Source: an uncultured Clostridium sp.
Lineage (GTDB): Bacteria > Bacillota > Clostridia > TANB77 > CAG-508
Direction: 5' to 3'
DNA: 45,673 nucleotides
Assembly: GCA_948471035.1 (NCBI GenBank)
Contig: CAOKRC010000001.1
Span: 1 to 45,673, forward strand
The notes below the pieces were generated by a model that was not told the origin of the DNA, searched no databases, and was given only the letters and a program-made list of their open reading frames with translations. Made by a program: the position numbers and the translations under genes. How positions within the stretch are numbered: the first letter of the stretch is position 1; every line of letters begins with the position of its first letter. Shown in pieces: positions 18,728-26,613 of this stretch.

Positions 18728-19434
18728 TTACACTTCCTTTTCTAATGCCCTAAATGTTTTTCTTATTTCGCCGTGAACTTATTTCATTTGCCATAATATC
18801 TTCTATTATATAGTATAAGCTTTCTTTATACTGAGAACTTAGTTTTCTTATACTAATTTTTTCAACTCGTTGGTTTTCTATTATTACACTTTGATCTCCA
18901 TTTTCTAGTGGGAAATATACTACATAATCTTTATTCCAAATAACTTTTTTACCTAATGATAAAAAGTTTAAATATTCATCATCTTCTTTTAAAATATCTT
19001 TTGAAAATAGTATTTTTGTTAAATTAACTGGTTCCCCCATTCCATCTAACAATTCTAATCCTCTTTTTAAAGAATATAAATCAAATGATGTTACAAAGTA
19101 ATTTTTTAAAAATGTTTCTACATCGAATTTTTCAAGTGCTTCTATATTGTCTACATCAAATAATGCAATATCATATTCAAGTTCTTTTTCTGTTTGAATC
19201 CCTAAGTATTTTTTCATTTCATCATAGCTTGTAAATCCAACAGAAACATCTATACTCTCAAATTCAGTAATATATGATTTTGCAGGATTTATTGTTGGCA
19301 CTATGTATCTTGTTTTACCGAATAGAAGTTGCATCTATAACTAATACTTTTTTCCCTAATGCTGTTAAAATTTTAGCTATATATATTATTAAATCGGTTT
19401 TATCATATGCTCCTATAAATCCTACTTTTTTCAT
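18728..19434 (-). CDS. TadZ/CpaE-like protein (two recoding sites)
   Basis: A 234-residue protein beginning MKKVGFIGAYDKTDLIIYIA with a P-loop-like fold and KKVLVIDAT. The plain frame hits TAA right after ATSI-CGG. Recoding CGGT as Gly39 joins it to KTRYIVPTINPAKSYITEFE. A second site (CGGC, Gly221) turns the short tail RRNKKNI into EIRKTFRALEKEV, whose stop lies 5 bases before the next ATG. It is likely a partner of the CpaE-like gene in the pilus operon; its exact role is unknown. GGAGGAG precedes the ATG. Confidence 0.75.
18770..18773 (-). other. CGGC +1 recoding site near the end of the TadZ-like gene
   Basis: AGT TCA CGGC GAA ATA AGA. It extends the C-terminus to a stop next to the following gene. 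This is the only CGGC among the sites, and the weakest, because no conserved tail is available for comparison. Confidence 0.6.
19317..19320 (-). other. CGGT +1 recoding site near the start of the TadZ-like gene
   Basis: ACT TCT ATT CGGT AAA ACA AGA. In the zero frame the codon after CGG is TAA, so only the shifted reading gives a protein. Confidence 0.8.
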
Positions 19435-19447
19435 ATACTCCTCCTAA

Positions 19448-20344
19448 TTATTGTACACTTGCATTTAGTGAATCTATATATTCTTTTCTAGCTTCTTTTG
19501 AATTGGTTATTTCTTGTTCAACCCCTGATTCTAAGTTTTGTTTTGCTTCATCTCTATATGTATTTAGTTGATTATTTATATCATTTTCTCTTCTTGCTCT
19601 TACTTCAGCTGTATACCTTTCAGCTAATGCTCTTTTAGCTTCTTCTGTTATATTTCTGTCTGAGTTTATTAAGTTAATAACTTCTGCACTTGGCATATAA
19701 GTTGGTGTTGCACTTCCTTGATTTCCTGGTTCAACATATGTTGTTGCATATAGTTTTGCACCTGTCATTTTATATGCTTCTACAATTGCATTACTCATTG
19801 ATAATGTTTCTTCTTCATATAAATTCATCCAAATAGTATCTTCTGTTATATTGTTTATACGTTTTTTTGATATAACAATATAATCTTGTCCATTCGCTAA
19901 TCTTAATCTAATATCTACATATGCTCCAATGTCTAATTGTTGTGGTAAAACAATCATATTAAACTCTTGTTCTCTTAAATCATTTGTTATTTTTTCTTCT
20001 TCCTCAGTAACTAATGCACTAGATAAAACAGTTCCTTTTGTTAAATTAAATTTTGATATTGTATTTTCAGTTATATCTGCTAAAGTTATATAATCTGCTG
20101 GCACTACATCTTGTAATGCTTGTTTTTGAACTAGCATTGATGAATCTATTTTTTCTCCAGATTTAACATCACTAGATAACACATAAACTGTTCTAGTATT
20201 TTGTTTATCTGTTTCTATTTGTTTTTGTAACTTAGTTAATTGTAAAAATAGGAAAACTATTACTATCGCTCCTATTAATAAACCTATAACAATACCTAAT
20301 AATATTGAGTTTCTTGCTTTTTTTTGCATTGGATTTATTGCCAT
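19448..20344 (-). CDS. CpaB/RcpC-like SAF-domain pilus protein
   Basis: A 298-residue protein starting MAINPMQKKARNSILLGIVI, with one N-terminal membrane helix, a short coiled coil (LTKLQKQIETDKQNT) and a SAF/CpaB domain (VYVLSSDVKSGEKIDSSMLV). CpaB/RcpC proteins bind the cell wall or secretin side of Tad machines; here there is no outer membrane. I start at the ATG at 20344 because AGGAGG lies at 20351-20356, six bases upstream. This is the first gene of the pilus operon, behind a promoter at 20391-20419. Confidence 0.8.
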   Translation of the reverse strand: MAINPMQKKARNSILLGIVIGLLIGAIVIVFLFLQLTKLQKQIETDKQNTRTVYVLSSDVKSGEKIDSSMLVQKQALQDVVPADYITLADITENTISKFNLTKGTVLSSALVTEEEEKITNDLREQEFNMIVLPQQLDIGAYVDIRLRLANGQDYIVISKKRINNITEDTIWMNLYEEETLSMSNAIVEAYKMTGAKLYATTYVEPGNQGSATPTYMPSAEVINLINSDRNITEEAKRALAERYTAEVRARRENDINNQLNTYRDEAKQNLESGVEQEITNSKEARKEYIDSLNASVQ

Positions 20345-20390
20345 GAAAATTCCTCCTTTTAACCTTTGACAAATTATCACTTTATAATTA

Positions 20391-20419
20391 ATTTTACACC
20401 AGTTTACATTTAAAAACAA
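20391..20419 (-). promoter_or_regulatory. Putative pilus-operon promoter
   Basis: TTGTTT, 17 bases, TAAAAT on the minus strand, about 45 bases before the CpaB-like ATG. Moderate match. Confidence 0.4.
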
Positions 20420-20441
20420 TATTTTTGAATTCTTGTAACAC

Positions 20442-20482
20442 AAAAATAATTGTGTCGTAATACTGTTGTAACAATTATTTTT
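20442..20482 (-). terminator. HAD hydrolase terminator
   Basis: A 12-bp stem AAAAATAATTGT / ACAATTATTTTT overlaps the recoded HAD stop codon (20475-20477). This supports that stop as the real gene end. Confidence 0.6.
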
Positions 20483-21361
20483 CTATATTATTTATATATT
20501 TTGTTATTGCTTCTGCAACTCCGTGCTGAATTATTATCACTTACAAATACATCTCCTATTTTATTTGCCTCTAACATACTAGCTCCCATAGCAACACCAA
20601 GACCTGCATTTTCTACCATTTTTTTATCATTTGCATTATCTCCAATTGCCATAACTTCTTCTTTTTTTATCCCTAATTTTTGTATTAAAAATTCTATTGC
20701 TGTCCATTTATCAGTATTTTCTTTTGTTATTTCTGTATAAAAATATTCAAGTGGTATATCTTTACTTCCTTTTTTTATATTTTTCCTTGACATATGCTCA
20801 ATTTCTAATACATCAATTTTAGGTATTATTTTTAGTTTTTTTAAAATACTGGAAAATATAACTTTATCGCTATCACATATTGTCATTTTTAAAATATTTA
20901 TATTTGTATTTTCTTCTACATACTTGTAGATATTTTCCACAATGTTTATATTTGTTCTTTTTTCAATTGGTTTTTTACTGTTTTCGTTATCATAAAATAA
21001 AGCATTATAACTTAATGTTTTTGTTAAAACGCTATCTTCTGTATACACATTATAATAAATGCTATTTTCTTCACATATTTTTATAATTTCTAACACTTTT
21101 GATTTTTCTAAAAATGCATCATATATAATTTTTTCTTTTTGCAAATCATAAATAAAAGTTCCATTTCCGCAAATAATATATTTATCTGCCCCAATTTCTT
21201 TCGCTAAACTTTTTACAGAATTTGGCATTCTTCCGTGATGCCAAAACAACAATTATCCCTTTTTTTACTGCTTTTTCAATTGCGTATTTATTTTCATCAC
21301 TTACTTCTCCATAAGAATTAAGTAATGTTCCATCTAAATCAATTGCAACTAATTTACACAT
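20475..21361 (-). CDS. Cof-type HAD hydrolase (two CGGA recoding sites)
   Basis: A Cof/IIB haloacid dehalogenase-type phosphatase, probably acting on sugar phosphates or nucleotides. The start MCKLVAIDLDGTLLNSYGEV carries the nucleophile motif DLDGT (8-12) and lies 7 bases after AAAGGAG. The zero frame breaks at VVLAS-CGG; CGGA as Gly43 gives the family motif ASGRMPNS. Near the end the zero frame reads SARSCRSNNK, but a second CGGA (Gly280) gives SAGVAEAITKYINNIEK, the expected Cof ending (GVAEAI). MAIGDNANDKKMVENAGLGV is the motif IV region. Total 294 residues. Confidence 0.92.
20520..20523 (-). other. CGGA +1 recoding site, HAD C-terminus
   Basis: TCA GCA CGGA GTT GCA GAA. Restores conserved G-VAEAI. 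Confidence 0.88.
21232..21235 (-). other. CGGA +1 recoding site, HAD N-terminus
   Basis: GCA TCA CGGA AGA ATG CCA. Restores the Cof-family ASGR motif, in which Gly is nearly invariant. Confidence 0.92.
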
Positions 21362-21489
21362 AACGTTCTCCTTTGTACACTATTCTTGTTTATTATATAT
21401 ATAATTTTTCGTTTTTACAATATATATTAGAAAAAATGCTATATATTTATGTTAGTAAATACTAAACATTAAAAAAGCAAAAATTTCCA

Positions 21490-21518
21490 GTTTAAAAACA
21501 GAATATCTGTACATTCTA
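21490..21518 (+). promoter_or_regulatory. Sigma-G-like promoter of the SASP gene
   Basis: GTTTA (21490-21494), 17 bases, CATTCTA (21512-21518). The -10 fits the sigma-G pattern CATWHTA; the -35 has one mismatch. The position suits a forespore gene. Confidence 0.5.
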
Positions 21519-21582
21519 TATAACGTAGAAGCAAGAAAGTTTCTTCAAAAATGTAAAATATTTTGCAGGAGGTGAACTAACA

Positions 21583-21789
21583 ATGGCATCAAACAACAGT
21601 AATATAAAAGCAGTTCCAGAAGCTATGGACGCTTTAGACAAATTCAAATATGAAGTAGCTAGCGAAGTAGGTGTAACTTTAAAAGATGGTTACAACGGAA
21701 ATATATCTGCTAGAGACGCTGGTAAAATCGGTGGTAACATGGTAAGAAAAATGATTCAACAAGCTGAAAACCATATGATTGGTAAATAG
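21583..21789 (+). CDS. Alpha/beta-type small acid-soluble spore protein
   Basis: A 68-residue DNA-protecting spore protein made in the forespore. The family blocks are complete: the GPR protease site region KFKYEVASEVGV (about 25-36) and the DNA-binding GGNMVRKMIQQAE (about 50-62). A very strong AGGAGGTG lies 8 bases before the ATG. Monocistronic, with a sigma-G-like promoter and a strong terminator. CGGs are only out of frame (AAC|GGA, ATC|GGT). Confidence 0.96.
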   Translation: MASNNSNIKAVPEAMDALDKFKYEVASEVGVTLKDGYNGNISARDAGKIGGNMVRKMIQQAENHMIGK

Positions 21790-21847
21790 TTTTTATAAAC
21801 TAGATTATTTTTAACTGGTAGGAATATAATTTTTGTTTTTTTAAGTA

Positions 21848-21896
21848 GAAATACATAAAAAGGCAGGAATTGTATTCCTGCCTTTTTATGTATTTC
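21848..21896. terminator. 23-bp perfect-stem bidirectional terminator
   Basis: Arms 21848-21870 and 21874-21896 are perfectly complementary around a 3-base loop, with core AAAAAGGCAGGAAT. It ends right at the hpf stop codon and separates the converging SASP and hpf genes. Confidence 0.9.
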
Positions 21897-22427
21897 TTAT
21901 TCTGGTTCTACTATACCATAGTTTTTAGAATCTTTTAATTTAAATATTACATTTACTTTGTTTGTGTCTACATTAACAAAAGTATAGAATATATTTTGTG
22001 GCTTTTCTTGTAATACTAATTTTGCATCTTCAATTGACATTGGTTTTGCTTCATAGTATAAAGTTTTAATAACTTCATTTTCTATTTCGTGTTTAGGTGC
22101 CATATTTATAATTTCTTTTTGCTTAATAGAATCTTCTTTATTTTGTTTTTCTCTTTTTGTTTTTATTTTTCTTATTTGTCCCTCTAATATATCTATATCT
22201 TTATCGATTGCAGCATATAAATCTCTATGAGCAGTTACTGCTTTATATGTATCTCCATCGTTATTTACAAAAATATCTGCTACTTGCTCGTTTTTTTCGC
22301 ATTTAAAACTTGCTGTTACTTCAAAGTCTTCTCCAAAATATTTTACTAATTTTTCTACCTTTTTTTCAACGTAATCTTTAATCGCATCTGTAGCTTTTAA
22401 ATCTTTTCCTGTAATTTTAATATTCAT
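21897..22427 (-). CDS. hpf: Long-form ribosome hibernation promoting factor
   Basis: Long HPF dimerises idle 70S ribosomes into 100S particles in stationary phase. The N-terminal domain starts MNIKITGKDLKATDAIKDYV and the C-terminal dimerisation domain holds KPMSIEDAKLVLQEKPQNIF with the TNKVNVIFKLKDSKNYGIVEPE end. I start at the ATG at 22427 (176 residues): AAAGGA lies upstream, and the longer reading would run into the repeat at 22465-22499. No in-frame CGG. Confidence 0.93.
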   Translation of the reverse strand: MNIKITGKDLKATDAIKDYVEKKVEKLVKYFGEDFEVTASFKCEKNEQVADIFVNNDGDTYKAVTAHRDLYAAIDKDIDILEGQIRKIKTKREKQNKEDSIKQKEIINMAPKHEIENEVIKTLYYEAKPMSIEDAKLVLQEKPQNIFYTFVNVDTNKVNVIFKLKDSKNYGIVEPE

Positions 22428-22464
22428 AAAAATCATTCCTTTCTTCAAAGGCGAAACTTTTGTA

Positions 22465-22499
22465 CTCTTTGGAGTAAACACAGTGCCTACCCCCTACAT
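22465..22499. repeat. Right-end fragment of the MITE-like element
   Basis: Reads CTTTGGAGTAAACACAGTGCC then ACCCCCTACA, matching the right end of the element at 37815-37913 with changes. It sits upstream of hpf. Confidence 0.45.
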
Positions 22500-22693
22500 T
22501 ATTCTTCACCTATTTACACTTAGATTATATACTATTTATATTTTTTTGCAAGTGTTTTGTTTAATTAATTCTTGTGTCCATCCAAAAACATATTATTTTG
22601 TTTAATTTATTTTAAATTATTTTTCGAATAAGTATAGGCACACAGTTTACTCTTTCTCCTATTTTACATTATATGTATTATTATATTTGCCTA

Positions 22694-23439
22694 TTAAAAT
22701 ATATCTTCTAATTTATATTCCTTTTCTAATTTTTGATTTAAATATATCTTTGATATTATCTCTAATTCTTTTATTGTGTTTTCTTGTACATTGAATGAAT
22801 ATAATTTTTTTGCTGGTGCAAGTACTATATATTTTATTGCTTCCATTGTTGGTTTTGCTATCTCGATTACACTTTTATCTACTTTTCCACATGCACCACA
22901 CTTAAAACCACTATCTTTAAAGCTAAAATATAAAATATCTTCTTGTGTTTTACAGTTCTTACATCCGCTGATGCTTGGAGTATATCCAAGTATGCACATA
23001 AGTCTCAATTTAAAAATTGAGACTACTAAATCCATATTTTTATCTGTTGTAGATATGGTATATAGAGTATTTAAAAATAATTGCAATATTTTATAACTAT
23101 TTTCATTTTCATTAGTAACATCATACACTATTTTAGTAATATGCGTTGCATATTTCAATTTATCTAAATCTGTTCTTAAATTGTAAAACATCTCTATAGT
23201 TTCACATGAATTTATATGATATGTACTAGTTCCTTGATATAGCAAATATTCTCCAAAGCACAATAACTGACTGCCAGCAAGAAGAGCACTTTTAGGTCTT
23301 CTTGCTCCCTTGGCAGCACATGATATTTTACCGAAGACCGTGGTGTTAGCATAGTAAGCATTTTATCGTAGTCTCCCATATTACTTTCTCCTATTATTAT
23401 TCCATTTGTCTTGAATGTTCCCATCTTTTTCTTCACCAT
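22694..23439 (-). CDS. recO: DNA repair protein RecO (two CGGT recoding sites)
   Basis: RecO loads RecA onto SSB-coated DNA in the RecFOR pathway. The N-terminal OB fold starts TNGIIIGESNMGDYDKMLTM and the C-terminal part has a zinc-finger cluster (GCKNCKTQED...CGACGK). The zero frame after LTP reads SSVKYHVLP, unlike any RecO. Decoding two CGGT sites seven bases apart as Gly34 and Gly36 gives LTPGLGKISCAAKGARRPKS, which is the family block (KGARRPKS), then LLCFGEYLLYQG. Total 247 residues. The start is uncertain: ATG 23439 or ATG 23424, and both overlap yqzL. Confidence 0.92.
23330..23333 (-). other. CGGT +1 recoding site 2 in recO
   Basis: CTT CGGT AAA ATA TCA. Gly36 in LG-KIS. Together with the next site it gives a +2 total shift. 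Confidence 0.88.
23337..23340 (-). other. CGGT +1 recoding site 1 in recO
   Basis: ACA CCA CGGT CTT. Gly34. The two sites are separated by a single codon. Confidence 0.88.
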
Positions 23440-23539
23440 TTATCATATTTTTTTCTATGTTTTGTACTTCCATTAATTCTAGAAATGTATTAATATCTCC
23501 CGTATTTTTAAATGTATTCCATGCTATTTGTTTTATCAT
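23381..23539 (-). CDS. yqzL: YqzL family small protein
   Basis: A 52-residue protein starting MIKQIAWNTFKNTGDINTFL, the YqzL family signature (AWNTFKKTGDINTFL type). In Bacillus yqzL also lies between era and recO. Function is unknown. GGAGGATGCCTT precedes the ATG. It overlaps the recO start by 59 bases in another frame, so translational coupling is likely. ACG|GGA puts a CGG out of frame. Confidence 0.85.
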   Translation of the reverse strand: MIKQIAWNTFKNTGDINTFLELMEVQNIEKNMINGEEKDGNIQDKWNNNRRK

Positions 23540-23556
23540 AAGGCATCCTCCTTTTC

Positions 23557-23620
23557 GAAGTTTGAAGTTTGAGATTGGAAGTTTGAATTCTAGTTTTTAT
23601 TTTTATATCCAATCCTAACT
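23557..23620. repeat. TTGGAAGTTTGA repeat, copy 2
   Basis: GAAGTTTGAAGTTTGAGATTGGAAGTTTGAA type tract followed by a C/T-rich partner (ATCCAATCCTAACTTTCTA). Related to 17803-17882. Confidence 0.5.
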
Positions 23621-23719
23621 TTCTACTCTTTTATCTTTTGTGTTTTTATGTTTTTTATACATTTTCTTTTTTAGAATCTTCCTTTAGTCTTACATACTTT
23701 CATCTTTCTTAAATAAAAG

Positions 23720-23790
23720 AGACTCTTCTCTATTTTTAAAAAATAACTATTACAGTATAGTAGTTTATTAAAACATTAGAATAAAGGTTC
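23720..23790. repeat. CTCTA...TAGAATAAAGG palindromic element, copy 2
   Basis: CTCTTCTCTATTTTT, AAATAACTATTACAGTATAG, then TTTATTAAAACATTAGAATAAAGG. Close to copies at 5248 and 34361. Confidence 0.6.
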
Positions 23791-23826
23791 CTTTTATTAA
23801 GTGGCTATTAGTTGACTTGGTATTCT

Positions 23827-24726
23827 TTAAAATTTAAAGTTTTTTACAATGGATTCTTTTTCTTGCCAATCTTCATTTACTTTTACCCAAGTTTTTAAAT
23901 TTATTTTTGTTCCAAGCATACGTTCTAGATCTTGTCTTGCATACATTCCAATTCTTTTTAACATATTTCCATTCTTACCTATTATTATTCCCTTATGAGA
24001 ATTTCTTAAACAGTAAATTGTTGCTTCTACATCATATATTTCTTCTTCATTTTTTGTGCTTCTTAATTCCATTTTTTCTATCTCGACATATAACCCATGT
24101 GGAACTTCATCATCTAATAATTTTAATGCTTTTTCTCTAATTGTTTCTTCTGCAAGCTGTCTTAATGTTTGGTCTGTATATTCATCTATGTCATAATACG
24201 CAGGACCTGGTTTTAATAATTTTTCTATTTCTTCTAATACACTTTCTACTTTATCTTTTTTTAGAGCTGAAATTGGTATGACTGCTTCAAAATCATATTC
24301 TTTTGTATATAATTCAATTAGTTTTAATAGTTTTTCTCTTTTTACTAAATCTATTTTATTTATAATCAATATTGTTTTCTTTCTTGCTTCTTTTATTTTA
24401 TCTAATATTATTCTATCACCTTTTCCAATTTCTTCACTTGTTGCTTCTATTAAAAATAATACAACATCAACATCTGTAACACTACCAAATGCAGTATCTA
24501 TCATTGTGTTTCCTAGTTTTGTTTTTGGCTTATGAATTCCTGGTGTATCTATAAATATAATTTGTGAATTTTCTCTATTTACAATTGCACGTATAGCTGT
24601 TCTTGTTGTTTGTGGCTTATTTGTCATTATTGCTACCTTTTCTCCAACTAAGGCATTTATTAAAGTGGATTTTCCTACATTTGTTCTTCCAATAATTGAT
24701 ACGAAACCAGATTTAAACTCTTCCAT
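23827..24726 (-). CDS. era: GTPase Era
   Basis: Era is the essential GTPase for 30S ribosome maturation. The 299-residue protein has G1 GRTNVGKS (13-20), effector TTRTAIRAIV, DTPGIHKPK (G3), NKIDLVKR (G4) and SALKKDKVE (G5), then a KH domain with IIGKNGNMLKRIGMYARQDL. Length is normal. Upstream of the yqzL-recO pair on the same strand, as in Bacillus. No in-frame CGG. Confidence 0.97.
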   Translation of the reverse strand: MEEFKSGFVSIIGRTNVGKSTLINALVGEKVAIMTNKPQTTRTAIRAIVNRENSQIIFIDTPGIHKPKTKLGNTMIDTAFGSVTDVDVVLFLIEATSEEIGKGDRIILDKIKEARKKTILIINKIDLVKREKLLKLIELYTKEYDFEAVIPISALKKDKVESVLEEIEKLLKPGPAYYDIDEYTDQTLRQLAEETIREKALKLLDDEVPHGLYVEIEKMELRSTKNEEEIYDVEATIYCLRNSHKGIIIGKNGNMLKRIGMYARQDLERMLGTKINLKTWVKVNEDWQEKESIVKNFKF

Positions 24727-25063
24727 TTTTTACTTCCTTTTCATTATATCTACTTAAACCTGCTAATTTTGTAGAATCTAGTAGATAAATTCTATTTTTT
24801 TATTTTCTTTTTCACTTGACAAAAGTATTATACCTTAATTTTTTTAATTTTAAAAGGGGGTTATTAATTTAAAATGAAATTAGTGTTACTAGATAAAGTT
24901 ACATTCTAGAATAATATTGACTATAATTGTATCACTATAGCATAAAAAACGTTATATCAAAAACATTAGTTTTACATGTATTTCACTAAATGTCAAAGAA
25001 AGTGTATAATATAATATTAACCAATTAATGAGCAGGACTCAAACAATGAAAGGAAAAAAGCTT
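24727..25063. other. Intergenic region between era and the 88-residue ORF
   Basis: A divergent region, very AT-rich. I see no gene; a TATAAT-like string at 25008-25014 may be the -10 of the plus-strand ORF. Nothing else is recognisable. Confidence 0.5.
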
Positions 25064-25330
25064 ATGGACAAAAAGATACCTGTAATCTTTACAATTGCAA
25101 CTACCGAAGAGCAAAAGTGCATATACCAAATTTGTAGAATGTTTCGGTATGGAGACACAGTAGTTTTTAGGAAATGGAAAGATTGTATTATTGAGGTGGA
25201 AGCAACGGAAGTAGTTACTCCATCTCAAGTAGATGAAATAACCAAAAAACCTACTGGTGAAATATGGACATATACAAAAAAGTCTGTAGTTGAAACCAAA
25301 GTTTCTATCAATCGTATTATCGTATTGTAG
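25064..25330 (+). CDS. Unrecognised 88-residue protein; contains an exceptional in-frame CGG
   Basis: I do not recognise this small protein (MDKKIPVIFTIATTEEQKCI...). It looks soluble and basic. I start at the ATG at 25064 because AAAGGA lies about 9 bases upstream; earlier in-frame ATGs lack this. Base composition is less AT-rich than its neighbours. CGG at 25145-25147 is in frame (MFRYGD). Read as Arg the ORF continues to 25330. Read as CGGT=Gly it would end at TAG after 32 residues. Like the ORF at 3160 it is probably imported DNA or an exception to the recoding rule. Confidence 0.45.
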   Translation: MDKKIPVIFTIATTEEQKCIYQICRMFRYGDTVVFRKWKDCIIEVEATEVVTPSQVDEITKKPTGEIWTYTKKSVVETKVSINRIIVL

Positions 25331-25483
25331 AGTTACTGAAAGTAGTTCGTCCGGCCTTGAAAGTATCGAAACTGAAACTTGATTTTTGGTATTCCATTTC
25401 GCCAGACCACGAAAACTGGCTGGAAAATTAACGTCTGCTGAATTCTTTTAATTTGTAACAAATTGGGACATAATAATCCCCCA

Positions 25484-25516
25484 AAAAATCCAACTCTCAT
25501 TTTGAGTTGGATTTTT
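25484..25516. terminator. Terminator between the 88-residue ORF and the DUF3048 gene
   Basis: A perfect 13-bp stem AAAAATCCAACTC / GAGTTGGATTTTT with a 7-base loop, usable on both strands. Confidence 0.85.
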
Positions 25517-25528
25517 CTATATAATTTT

Positions 25529-26584
25529 TTATTCAATTACAACTTTTGCATCAATTGGGCATATTTGTATAAAAGTATTTCCATCATTTACATCTATAAC
25601 ATTTCCTAATAAATCTTTATATATTGTTTTTTCTGTTCTTGAAGATTTACTTGCTACTATTTCTATAGCTTTTCCGTTTGTAATATAGTACCCTTTTTTA
25701 TCTCCAGTATTTTTTAATCCTTGTCTTCCTTTGTTTTCAACATCTTGTAAAGTATAATTTTCTGCAAAAGTTATTATTATATTTTTTGTTGTAATAGTTT
25801 CTTTTGTATCCCAATCTGTTTGTTTTGTACCTCTTGCATATCTTTCATATTTTTTAGTTTCTTCATTATATTTATATTCTACTGTATGTAAGTCTGAATA
25901 TGGAATTTTCACTTCATTTGCAACAGTTCCATCTTCTAAATTTACTTCTTCTGCCTTATAACTTAATATACTTTTAGAGCTTGAAGTTGTTCTATATCCT
26001 TTTGAAGTTGCCATTGATAATATTTTTTTAGTACTTGTTACTGCATTATGTGGTGATTTTTTATCTTTTACTCTCCAAAAATCTGTACTACTTTGTGTTA
26101 TTCCATTTATGTTATTCACTTTATATGTTGATATATCAGATTCTGCTTGTGGACTCCAACCAAAGTGAACATATATAGCATCATTTTCTAGTGCATAATC
26201 AAGGAAATAATGTCTTGAACTTCTTACTGGTCCTATCTTTTCTAAATCTTTTCCTTTAAAGCATGCCATAAGCCTTGTTTCTCCACCCTCAACTATTATC
26301 TCATAAACAAGATACGCTTCATTTAACCCTGCTTGTGGCCATGCCCCTTTATGGTTATCTATCATTACAGCTATTGGTCTATCTACACCATTATAAACAT
26401 TTATTGTTTTAACTTCTTCTTTTTCTTTCTCTTTTCCTTGTTCTGTTCCTAATGAAATGATTCCATTAGACATAGTCGCTCCATCAATTTTTCCATCTAT
26501 TATTTTTATTGCAAGTAATATTCCTGCTACTGCAACAAGAAGTATTAATATAATTACTAAAAAGATTATTCCTTTATTTTTCAT
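25529..26584 (-). CDS. DUF3048 (YerB-like) extracytoplasmic protein
   Basis: A membrane-anchored extracellular protein of the DUF3048/YerB family, function unknown. An N-terminal helix (GIIFLVIILILLVAVAGILL) is followed by RPIAVMIDNHKGAWPQAGLN, the hallmark of the domain, then GPVRSSRHYFLDYA, HFGWSPQAESDI and SPHNAVTS. I start at the ATG at 26584 (9 bases after GAGGA) rather than three codons upstream. 351 residues. CGG only out of frame (AAC|GGA). Confidence 0.88.
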   Translation of the reverse strand: MKNKGIIFLVIILILLVAVAGILLAIKIIDGKIDGATMSNGIISLGTEQGKEKEKEEVKTINVYNGVDRPIAVMIDNHKGAWPQAGLNEAYLVYEIIVEGGETRLMACFKGKDLEKIGPVRSSRHYFLDYALENDAIYVHFGWSPQAESDISTYKVNNINGITQSSTDFWRVKDKKSPHNAVTSTKKILSMATSKGYRTTSSSKSILSYKAEEVNLEDGTVANEVKIPYSDLHTVEYKYNEETKKYERYARGTKQTDWDTKETITTKNIIITFAENYTLQDVENKGRQGLKNTGDKKGYYITNGKAIEIVASKSSRTEKTIYKDLLGNVIDVNDGNTFIQICPIDAKVVIE

Positions 26585-26613
26585 CTTTACCATTCCTCTT
26601 TTTCAATGTCAAA

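Noticed and set aside
22427..22481. Longer hpf start
   Set aside because: It would run into repeat sequence and has no Shine-Dalgarno; the family begins at MNIKITG.
25331..25480. Structured RNA downstream of the 88-residue ORF
   Set aside because: The stretch is less AT-rich and has GCCAG/CTGGC pairing, but no fold or motif I could name.
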